A stretch of 5,013 nucleotides of DNA, taken from NCBI GenBank assembly GCA_019119745.1, contig DWWI01000113.1, forward strand, positions 1 through 5,013, written 5' to 3'. This document shows, piece after piece, positions 1 to 4,644 of this stretch. A model generated the notes under the pieces. That model made no database searches and was not told the origin of the DNA. It was given only the letters and a program-made list of their open reading frames with translations. Made by a program: the position numbers and the translations under genes. Source of the DNA: Candidatus Mediterraneibacter gallistercoris (GTDB lineage: Bacteria; Bacillota_A; Clostridia; Lachnospirales; Lachnospiraceae). Within the stretch, counting starts at the first letter, position 1. Each line of letters starts with the position of its first letter.

Positions 1-242
1 TTTAACTCGTCCTCCAAAAGGTTAAATACGGGAACCCAATATTTACCGGTAGATTCCATACAGACATCACGACAGGAATTATCCAACAGCCATTGCTTAA
101 ACTCGAGAATGGAATTGTTGAAGGTGGAGAAGCGTTTCTTGTGATAAGAAGGCTGAACTCCGGAAGTGGTTTTGATGATGGTGGCGACAAGAAAAGATTT
201 GTGGACATCGACGCCGCAGCAGGTTTGATAAACAACTTTCAC
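1..242 (-). CDS. IS110-family transposase, N-terminal part (gene continues beyond the left edge)
   Basis: Reading the minus strand from a GTG at 242 gives 80 uninterrupted codons up to the window edge. The protein begins VKVVYQTCCGVDVHKSFLVA and contains CMESTGKYWVPVF near residues 61-73. These are the first two landmarks of the RuvC-like DEDD domain of IS110 transposases: Asp12 in GVDVHK and Glu63 in MESTG. The remaining two acidic residues and the C-terminal serine domain would lie outside the window. GTG is preferred as start because an AAAGGAG ribosome binding site (257-251 on the minus strand) lies 8 bases upstream and the conserved region begins immediately after. The family acts on circular double-stranded element DNA, and in studied members it is guided by an element-encoded bridge RNA. 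Whether this copy is intact cannot be judged. The family call is firm; the subgroup is not. Confidence 0.9.
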   Translation of the reverse strand, partial: MKVVYQTCCGVDVHKSFLVATIIKTTSGVQPSYHKKRFSTFNNSILEFKQWLLDNSCRDVCMESTGKYWVPVFNLLEDEL

Positions 243-284
243 AGGCAAAACTCCTTTCTGAAAAATGGAGAGAAGCCATTGACT

Positions 285-410
285 GTTCCACCACACATTT
301 AACAAGAGTTAAAACAATTCTTAGTGTACGGTCTTGGAGAGCCACTTATTTGTGCTTGAAAGGTGGAACTTACACTGATTTACATGCTGTCTAAAACGAG
401 AGAGTTTTTA
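285..410 (-). ncRNA. Candidate IS110 bridge RNA region
   Basis: The gene-free stretch just upstream of the transposase is where IS110-group elements encode the bridge RNA. Read on the transposase strand, it has several pairable segments in order: AAAAC/GUUUU (408-404 with 397-393, 6-base loop); AGUGUA/UACACU (376-371 with 328-323); GUUCCACC/GGUGGAAC (369-362 with 292-285); and a tight hairpin UUUAAC-UCUU-GUUAAA (313-298). The second and third pairings cross, so they are either alternatives or a pseudoknot. The ends given here are simply the outermost paired segments, not mapped RNA ends. The pairings are seen directly; the RNA identity is inferred from position and family knowledge, and guide loops were not assigned because neither the target nor the other element end is visible. 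Confidence 0.35.
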
Positions 411-500
411 CGACTCCTCCTCCCGTGCTTTGTAGTATAGCTTCTCGCTTTCAGTATAGAGCAAAAGACAGAGGAAGTCGAAACTTTCATTACTATTTGT

Positions 501-520
501 GCCGCCAACTGAAAGGCGGC
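501..520 (+). repeat. GC-rich inverted repeat upstream of the permease gene
   Basis: GCCGCC (501-506) and GGCGGC (515-520) form a perfect 6-bp stem with an 8-base loop, ending 15 bases before the permease start codon and 5 bases before its GGAG. No T-tract follows on the plus strand, so it is a poor terminator. It could influence translation of the permease or be a remnant of the sequence present before the IS110 insertion. No function is assigned. Confidence 0.35.
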
Positions 521-535
521 GGAATGGAGATTTGC

Positions 536-1306
536 ATGAATATTTTTACATTAACAGCAGTTGAATTTAAGAAAATAAAGCGATCAAAGATTCTGCTGAT
601 CCTGATCGCCGCCACGGTCATTCTTTGGTTTCCGAATACACTGAACGCAGATCTGAATTTCGATATGAGCGATATAGGCATTTCTCCGGAAAACAGCTTC
701 TTCATTCAGGGATTCATGGGAATGGCATGGTTTATCTATCCGGCGGTCATGGTCGTAACAACCGTCATTCTCGTCCAGACGGAACGGACGAACCACGGTA
801 TCCTCAAGATGCTCGCCCTGCCGGTCGGCACGCCTCTTTTGTGTCTTGCCAAATTCATTGTCCTTGCAGTGACCGCAGCGGCATTTATCCTGTTTATGAC
901 TGCCGGATACTACACTGCCGCGGCTGCAGCAGGCGCGCTGAATGACTACAGCTTCATCCTTGCGCCGGACTATGTACTCCCCTTTGCCGGGAAACTGTAT
1001 CTGGCTTCCCTACCTATGCTGTCCGTATTCTGGCTGATCGCCGTGTGCATATCAACTCCCATATTTTCTGTGGGCGCAGGACTTATCTCAATCGTGCCGA
1101 TCGTGCTGATCAATAATACAAAAGCATGGTTTGTCTATCCCATGGGATACCCGTTCTATCTTGTAATGACAGAATACGGAAAAGTGGCGGAAAATATTGG
1201 AAAAAGCCGGATGGATCCGATTCCATGGATTCCTGTTGCTGTTGGAATTACACTGATCTGTTTACTGATTTCCTGCCTGTATTTCGGGCGGGCTGAAAGG
1301 AGATAA
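536..1306 (+). CDS. ABC-2-type transporter permease, lantibiotic-protection-like
   Basis: A 256-residue integral membrane protein. It starts MNIFTLTAVEFKKIKRSKIL, the usual short cytoplasmic amphipathic and basic N-terminus of ABC-2 permeases. About six hydrophobic segments follow, near residues 18-34, 58-80, 102-130, 153-174, 176-195 and 230-250. The cytoplasmic loop QTERTNHGILKMLALPV (81-97) after the second segment is the typical position of the coupling stretch (E-R-x-x-G-x-L-K-x-x-x-x-P). Size and layout match the permeases of bacteriocin/lantibiotic self-protection and bacitracin-type exporters (MutG/EpiG-like), which need a separate ATPase; none is in the window. The frame is open back to 425, but ATG 536 is chosen because GGAG (526-529) lies 6 bases before it and the preceding residues do not resemble the family. 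ATG 524 is an alternative. The gene is followed after 6 bases by a small membrane protein gene. Substrate unknown. Confidence 0.7.
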   Translation: MNIFTLTAVEFKKIKRSKILLILIAATVILWFPNTLNADLNFDMSDIGISPENSFFIQGFMGMAWFIYPAVMVVTTVILVQTERTNHGILKMLALPVGTPLLCLAKFIVLAVTAAAFILFMTAGYYTAAAAAGALNDYSFILAPDYVLPFAGKLYLASLPMLSVFWLIAVCISTPIFSVGAGLISIVPIVLINNTKAWFVYPMGYPFYLVMTEYGKVAENIGKSRMDPIPWIPVAVGITLICLLISCLYFGRAERR

Positions 1307-1312
1307 GAAAAA

Positions 1313-1585
1313 ATGAAAGAAAAAATATTGACCGCTGTCAGCACACTTATGATCTTCATTCCGTGGACAATCCTGCCTCTGCGCACATTTAACTGGGCGC
1401 TGGAGTCTCCTGCTGCTGAGATCATCGTATACAGTTATGCGGCATTCATGGTATTCAGCGGGATATTCACCCTGCTGTCATATACGACAGCAGGGGTAAA
1501 AAATAATTTAATGAAAATCTGTCTTGTAATCACCTTGATGTACGCCGTCGGTGCTGCGGCGATCGTGGGAATGTCTCTTGTATAA
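1313..1585 (+). CDS. Small membrane protein of unknown function, paired with the permease
   Basis: A 90-residue hydrophobic protein beginning MKEKILTAVSTLMIFIPWTI. Three membrane segments are visible, near residues 5-25, 35-57 and 66-88, separated by short loops; the basic stretch GVKNNLMK (61-68) between the second and third favours a cytoplasmic position for that loop. AAAGGAG (1296-1302) overlaps the end of the permease gene and lies 10 bases before the ATG, and only 6 bases separate the two genes, so they are almost certainly co-transcribed and translated together. I do not recognise the family. An accessory role in the same transporter is the simplest reading but rests only on position. 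Its coding status is supported by the ribosome binding site, the operon-like spacing and the regular alternation of hydrophobic segments. Confidence 0.7.
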   Translation: MKEKILTAVSTLMIFIPWTILPLRTFNWALESPAAEIIVYSYAAFMVFSGIFTLLSYTTAGVKNNLMKICLVITLMYAVGAAAIVGMSLV

Positions 1586-1592
1586 ATACTGC

Positions 1593-1609
1593 TGCGGCTG
1601 ATTGCCGCA
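1593..1609. terminator. Possible weak bidirectional terminator between convergent genes
   Basis: TGCGGC (1593-1598) and GCCGCA (1604-1609) form a 6-bp GC-rich stem with a 5-base loop, centred in the 49-bp gap between the convergent small membrane protein gene and pyk. Its location is right for both units. However, neither strand has a clean T-tract right after the stem (CATACAG on plus, GCAGTATTTATA on minus), so intrinsic termination is doubtful. Confidence 0.35.
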
Positions 1610-1634
1610 CATACAGAAAACTCATAACAGATTT

Positions 1635-3056
1635 TTATTCTCCAACGATACATACGCGGATCAGGTTTGTCCGGCCCGGAATGCCAAGCGGGATTCCGCC
1701 TGTAAATACAATCTTGTCTCCCTCTTCTACGACACCATGGGCCTGTGCCGCCTCGATGGCGCGCAGGCAGAGAATTTCCGAGCTGTACTCTTCCCTGATC
1801 TGCAGAGGCAGGATGCCCCACGACAGATTCAGCTGTCTGCATACCCTTTCTGAACTGGAGCATCCTGCAATCAGACACTCCGGACGATACTTGGAAATCA
1901 TCCGCGCGGTATTCCCGGTCTTGCTGACTGCAAGGATCGCATTTGCTTTCAGATCGATGGCCGTCATGCAGGTCGCGTGAGAGATCGCATTTGTAATATC
2001 CGGATCCTCACTTCTCGCCCTGCTGCGGAAGATCGCGTTGTAATCAATATTCCGTTCCATATGCACCGCAATCTTGACCATCATCTTAAGAGCTTCCACC
2101 GGATACTTGCCTGCAGCCGTCTCTCCGGAAAGCATGATCGCGCTTGTTCCCTGATAAATGGCGTTCGCAACGTCTGTCGTCTCCGCACGGGTCGGACGGG
2201 GATGGATCATCATAGAATCCAGCATCTGTGTCGCAGTGATGACAACCTTTCCTGCCGCATATACCTTCTCAATAATCTTCTGCTGGATGATCGGCACATG
2301 TTCCAGAGGAATTTCCACGCCCATGTCTCCTCTTGCGATCATGATGCCGTCTGCCGCCTCGATGATCGCATCAATATTATCCACGCCCTGCTGATTCTCA
2401 ATCTTGGCAATGATGTGAATTTCATTTCCGCCGTTATCATTAAGGAGCTGTCTCATCTCGCGGATGTCTTCAGCCGTCCTTGTAAATGAAGCAGCTACAA
2501 AATCGAAATCCTCCTGAATTCCAAACAGAAGGTCGTCTCTGTCTTTCGGGCTGATAAACGGCATCTTCAGCTCTACCCCCGGCACATTGACACCCTTATG
2601 ATCCGAAATATCTCCGCCGTTCTTTACGATACAGACGATATCCTTATCCACGATATTTACGACTTCCATGCCGACGAGTCCGTCATCGATCAGGATAGAA
2701 TCACCGGGTTTTACATCTTTATAAAGATCCTTGTAGCTGATCGTCACCTGTTCCTGTGTTCCTTCAACCTCATCATTTACAAGAGTAAACTCTTGTCCCT
2801 CTTCCAGCGTGATCTTCTTCTTCTTAAAACATCCGATCCGTATTTCCGGACCTTTCGTATCAAGAAGAGCTGCAATCGGCTTGTCGAACTGCCTGCGCAG
2901 TGTTTTCAGTTTCTCCAGCCGCGCTTTCTGTTCTTCATGAGTGCCATGTGAAAAATTAAAACGGGCCACATTCATTCCCTCACGGATGAGAGCTTCCAGA
3001 ATACCCTCTTTGTCTGTGGCCGGTCCAAGTGTACAGATGATCTTTGTCTTTCTCAT
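1635..3056 (-). CDS. pyk: Pyruvate kinase
   Basis: Catalyses phosphoenolpyruvate + ADP to pyruvate + ATP, the last step of glycolysis, in the cytoplasm. The protein is 473 residues, the usual length for bacterial enzymes without the extra C-terminal PEP-utiliser domain seen in Bacillus. It starts MRKTKIICTLGPATDKEGIL. Visible active-site residues, by analogy with E. coli PykF: Arg32, Asn34 and Ser36 (NVARFNFSHG); Asp66, Thr67 and Arg73 (LLDTKGPEIRIG); Lys218 and Glu220 (IIAKIEN); Asp244 (ARGDMG); Thr276 (ITATQM); then MLSGETA at 308-314. The lid (B) domain spans roughly 71-167 and the C-terminal allosteric domain starts near 350, with SKTGNTARM (378-386) and the GIPGRTN loop (458-464). Glu71 after DTKGP predicts potassium dependence. 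The start is supported by AAAGGA about 9 bases upstream. The gene is monocistronic in appearance, with its own promoter and no pfkA beside it. Confidence 0.98.
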   Translation of the reverse strand: MRKTKIICTLGPATDKEGILEALIREGMNVARFNFSHGTHEEQKARLEKLKTLRRQFDKPIAALLDTKGPEIRIGCFKKKKITLEEGQEFTLVNDEVEGTQEQVTISYKDLYKDVKPGDSILIDDGLVGMEVVNIVDKDIVCIVKNGGDISDHKGVNVPGVELKMPFISPKDRDDLLFGIQEDFDFVAASFTRTAEDIREMRQLLNDNGGNEIHIIAKIENQQGVDNIDAIIEAADGIMIARGDMGVEIPLEHVPIIQQKIIEKVYAAGKVVITATQMLDSMMIHPRPTRAETTDVANAIYQGTSAIMLSGETAAGKYPVEALKMMVKIAVHMERNIDYNAIFRSRARSEDPDITNAISHATCMTAIDLKANAILAVSKTGNTARMISKYRPECLIAGCSSSERVCRQLNLSWGILPLQIREEYSSEILCLRAIEAAQAHGVVEEGDKIVFTGGIPLGIPGRTNLIRVCIVGE

Positions 3057-3130
3057 ATTCTTTCCTTTCCGGATGACTCCTTGCTTTGATTAAACGACAC
3101 AGTTCTTTATTAATGCGAACCGTTAAAGTT

Positions 3131-3139
3131 ATTATAACA
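3131..3139 (-). promoter_or_regulatory. Extended -10 promoter of pyk
   Basis: On the minus strand TGTTATAAT (3139-3131) is a perfect TATAAT box preceded by the extended -10 TGn. No good -35 hexamer lies 16-18 bases upstream (GGATAT at 17), which an extended -10 can compensate. The predicted start is near 3124, giving a leader of about 68 bases before the pyk ATG. The surrounding GTTATTATAAC (3128-3138) is a perfect 11-base palindrome, but this may be just the AT-rich box. Confidence 0.6.
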
Positions 3140-3207
3140 TCATCACAGGTTTAATATCCAGAGTGAAATCCTAAGATAGACGTATTCTTTACAAAGAAAA
3201 TGCAAAG

Positions 3208-3256
3208 AGCACCCCCATGTTTACAAAAAACCGTGATTTTCTGTTCAGGGAGTGCT
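3208..3256 (-). terminator. Inverted repeat downstream of the cupin gene, putative terminator
   Basis: On the minus strand AGCACTCCC (3256-3248) can pair with GGGGGTGCT (3216-3208) as a 9-bp stem with one G-U pair, 18 bases after the cupin stop codon. The loop is long (31 bases) and the following sequence is only moderately T-rich (CTTTGCATTTTC). Inside the loop, CCCTGA and TCACGG can form a smaller stem with one C-C mismatch, immediately followed by six T. Either form could end cupin transcription before pyk; the position fits, but the structure is not textbook. Confidence 0.4.
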
Positions 3257-3273
3257 TATAAATGCATAGCATA

Positions 3274-3696
3274 CTATTTTAATTTTCCATATTCTTCGTC
3301 AGACACCGCCTCAAGCCACTCATTGGATGCTCCTTCTGCCGGCACCTCGATAGCAAGATGTTGGAACCATGAGTCCGGTGCCGCGCCGTGCCAGTGTTTT
3401 ACTTCCGGCGGAATGTTTACAACATCTCCGGCTTTCAGCTCCTGTGCCTCTTTACCCCATTCCTGATAGTAACCGCGTCCGCCTGTTACAAGGAGAATCT
3501 GACCGCCCTTGTGGTGGATGTGCCAGTTATTACGGCAACCCGGCTCAAAAGTTACGTTGCCTATTCCTACTCTCTCTGTAGTAAGCATCTTCAGATAGCT
3601 CTGTCCGATGAAATACTGGGCGAATGCTGTGTTCGGCTCGCCGACCTCAAATACGTTTCCGCCGCCTAAGTCCTGTTTCATTTTCTCTGTATCCAT
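3274..3696 (-). CDS. Single-domain cupin protein (hydroxynitrile-lyase-type cupin fold)
   Basis: A 140-residue cytoplasmic protein made of one cupin beta-barrel. Motif 1 runs from Gly53 to Gly73: G-x5-H59-x-H61-x4-Q66-x6-G. Motif 2 runs from Gly90: GDVVNIPPEVKHWHGAAP with H101. His59, His61, Gln66 and His101 are the expected metal ligands; Gln replaces the usual Glu. That replacement and the KHWHGAAP...HLAI pattern resemble the small manganese cupins known as bacterial hydroxynitrile lyases and their relatives, often annotated next to or fused with carboxymuconolactone decarboxylases. The true substrate here is unknown, and I would not transfer the lyase activity. GGAGG lies 8 bases before the ATG. 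The gene stands alone between a promoter and a possible terminator, so it is probably transcribed by itself. Confidence 0.9.
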   Translation of the reverse strand: MDTEKMKQDLGGGNVFEVGEPNTAFAQYFIGQSYLKMLTTERVGIGNVTFEPGCRNNWHIHHKGGQILLVTGGRGYYQEWGKEAQELKAGDVVNIPPEVKHWHGAAPDSWFQHLAIEVPAEGASNEWLEAVSDEEYGKLK

Positions 3697-3714
3697 GTGT
3701 AACGCCTCCAGTTT

Positions 3715-3750
3715 TTATACAATTTCTTTTTATCTGTATATATTGTATAA
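3715..3750. repeat. Inverted repeat TTATACAA/TTGTATAA flanking the cupin transcription start
   Basis: TTATACAA (3715-3722) and TTGTATAA (3743-3750) are perfect 8-bp inverted copies with centres 28 bases apart. The promoter-side copy overlaps the -10 box and the other lies in the early leader just before the ribosome binding site. Since one copy is upstream of the predicted start, it cannot act as an RNA hairpin; a DNA operator is possible. The sequence is AT-rich, so chance is a real alternative. Confidence 0.35.
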
Positions 3751-3770
3751 CCGGCTGAGGCTATAGACAA
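3742..3770 (-). promoter_or_regulatory. Sigma-A-type promoter of the cupin gene
   Basis: On the minus strand TTGTCT (3770-3765) and TACAAT (3747-3742) are separated by exactly 17 bases, a good match to the vegetative consensus. Transcription would start near 3735, about 40 bases before the cupin ATG. The -35 lies only 10 bases after the HEPN stop codon, so the cupin has its own promoter rather than depending on the toxin-antitoxin unit. Confidence 0.6.
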
Positions 3771-3779
3771 ATGCTTAGT

Positions 3780-4214
3780 TTACATGGCGGAGCATGCCCG
3801 GGAGGTATGATTATGATTTTCCTCTTTCCTGAGAATATATGCTTCTACGGTCTTTACAAAAGTCTCCGCATGTTCCAGTTGTATAGAGGATTCTTCTTTT
3901 GAAGCCAGAAAGAAATCACTATAGTCGCATTTTTCCCTGATACGATAAGCACCATCAATAATCTTATATATTCCTCGGTCAAATTCACCGGTATGCACAT
4001 AATACTGATTAAAATGGGCAATCACAGAACTGTGTTTGGAGGCATCAAACCCATCCAGAATATTCACCGCACGTATACTATGAAAAATTGCATAATATGA
4101 CCGATTGATTGCTGCCTTGAACAGTCCGGATTCATGATTCACATGAGCGGCCTGCAAATCTTCTTTTGCCCGTTCCAACCGGTATTTGCACAGGGTTTCT
4201 CTCTCATGCTGCAT
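3780..4214 (-). CDS. HEPN-domain protein, HepT-like toxin partner of the adjacent nucleotidyltransferase
   Basis: A 144-residue, mostly helical protein of the HEPN superfamily. Family landmarks are YRLERAKEDLQAA (11-23), the FKAAINRSYYAIFHSIRAV helix (32-50), KHSSVIAHF (60-68) and AYRIREKCDYSDFF (89-102). HEPN toxins of HepT type are RNases with an R-x4-6-H motif and are silenced by AMPylation of a nearby Tyr by the partner nucleotidyltransferase. Here the corresponding stretch is R91-I-R93-E-K-C-D97-Y98: arginines and tyrosine are present, but Asp stands where His would be expected, so RNase activity is uncertain. The frame is open to ATG 4241, but ATG 4214 is chosen because AAGGAG (4229-4224) lies 9 bases before it. 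The gene then overlaps the upstream nucleotidyltransferase gene by 11 bases, indicating translational coupling. The tail after about 130 (EENHNHTSRACSAM) is polar and not family-typical. Confidence 0.85.
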   Translation of the reverse strand: MQHERETLCKYRLERAKEDLQAAHVNHESGLFKAAINRSYYAIFHSIRAVNILDGFDASKHSSVIAHFNQYYVHTGEFDRGIYKIIDGAYRIREKCDYSDFFLASKEESSIQLEHAETFVKTVEAYILRKEENHNHTSRACSAM

Positions 4215-4554
4215 AGACCACGACTCCTTCCCGGTCCACATTCCGATAGAACGGGGATATTGTCTTCCAATCCTGATACTCCTGATATTTTACATCAATG
4301 ATGGAAAACACTTTCATGTACTTCAGGGCAAGATCTGTAGACACATCACTGAGTCTTTCATCGTATTCTCGCAACTGTGCATCCGTGCCATCTACTAAAA
4401 CCATGATATCCACATCGGAATCTTCCGTCTGGGTTCCTCTGGCGACAGAGCCGTATAAGATTACCGCCTTCAGCCGATTTCCATACACACCGTGAAGAAG
4501 TTCCGCCATTTCCTGTAAAATCTTTCTTAACTTTTCATCCTTGATCTTTTCCAT
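4204..4554 (-). CDS. Minimal nucleotidyltransferase, MntA-like antitoxin
   Basis: A 116-residue protein of the DNA polymerase beta-type minimal nucleotidyltransferase family. The signature G35-S36-x10-D47-x-D49 is complete (YGSVARGTQTEDSDVDIMV, 34-52) and provides the nucleotide-binding loop and two metal-binding aspartates. The third carboxylate is less clear; Asp87 in VFSIIDV is the best candidate. In characterised HEPN-MNT pairs this enzyme transfers AMP from ATP to a tyrosine of the HEPN toxin and so neutralises it. The C-terminal FYRNVDREGVVVYAA is typical of family members paired with HEPN genes. GGGAGG (4569-4564) lies 9 bases before the ATG. The gene is first in the two-gene unit; its end overlaps the HEPN start. 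The gene order antitoxin-then-toxin and the overlap support a joint function. Confidence 0.88.
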   Translation of the reverse strand: MEKIKDEKLRKILQEMAELLHGVYGNRLKAVILYGSVARGTQTEDSDVDIMVLVDGTDAQLREYDERLSDVSTDLALKYMKVFSIIDVKYQEYQDWKTISPFYRNVDREGVVVYAA

Positions 4555-4610
4555 ATGCTCAGACCTCCCGGATAAATAATTTCAAAATAAGGCTCTTTCT
4601 CTCTGTTGCT

Positions 4611-4631
4611 TTTAGTATATTTAGTATACCA
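4611..4631 (-). promoter_or_regulatory. Extended -10 promoter and tandem 9-bp repeat upstream of the nucleotidyltransferase gene
   Basis: On the minus strand TGGTATACT (4631-4623) is an extended -10 (TGn plus TATACT) about 68 bases before the nucleotidyltransferase ATG; no clear -35 is visible. TATACTAAA is present twice in immediate tandem (4628-4620 and 4619-4611), so a second TATACT follows 9 bases later. The duplicated box could give two start points, or be an operator for autoregulation, as is usual for toxin-antitoxin units. The promoter call is moderate; the operator idea is only an inference. Confidence 0.45.
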
Positions 4632-4644
4632 CACAACCTCATGC

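Larger units (their letters stand above)
1..440 (-). mobile_element. IS110-family insertion sequence, transposase-proximal end (partial, outer boundary uncertain)
   Basis: The element consists of the transposase start (242-1) plus the non-coding end upstream of it. IS110-group elements usually have a 5' non-coding end of a few hundred bases, lack obvious terminal inverted repeats and make no target duplication, so the outer boundary cannot be read from one copy. The structured, AT-rich tract on the transposase strand runs to about 410. A TATACT box on the minus strand (439-434) could be part of the junction promoter that such elements rebuild on circularisation. The boundary at 440 is a guess; the true edge probably lies between about 410 and 500. 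The stretch 411-535 contains no recognisable gene. It holds a 7-base direct repeat AGTATAG (434-440 and 453-459), a GC-rich hairpin (501-520) and the ribosome binding site of the next gene. Confidence 0.5.

Noticed and set aside
2..345. Two other open frames on the minus strand (2-235 and 97-345) over the transposase
   Set aside because: They are out of frame with the IS110 transposase signature motifs; the real frame starts at GTG 242.
440..455. A catabolite-response (cre) like sequence TGAAAGCG on the minus strand
   Set aside because: Only the left half fits the consensus; the right half ends GAAGC rather than the required CA, and no catabolic gene follows.
425..535. A 37-codon in-frame N-terminal extension of the permease
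   Set aside because: It has no convincing ribosome binding site at 425, does not resemble a permease N-terminus and runs through a GC-rich hairpin and probable insertion-sequence flank. The GGAG six bases before ATG 536 is better.
460..570. A possible C-terminal remnant of an ABC ATPase ahead of the permease
   Set aside because: A second plus-strand frame is open from 460 to a stop shortly after the permease start, but the translated tail has no Walker B, H-loop or other diagnostic feature, so the resemblance is not evidence.
1977..2489. A 170-codon open frame on the plus strand
   Set aside because: It is entirely antisense to pyruvate kinase, whose frame is certain, and its translation lacks any family features or ribosome binding site.
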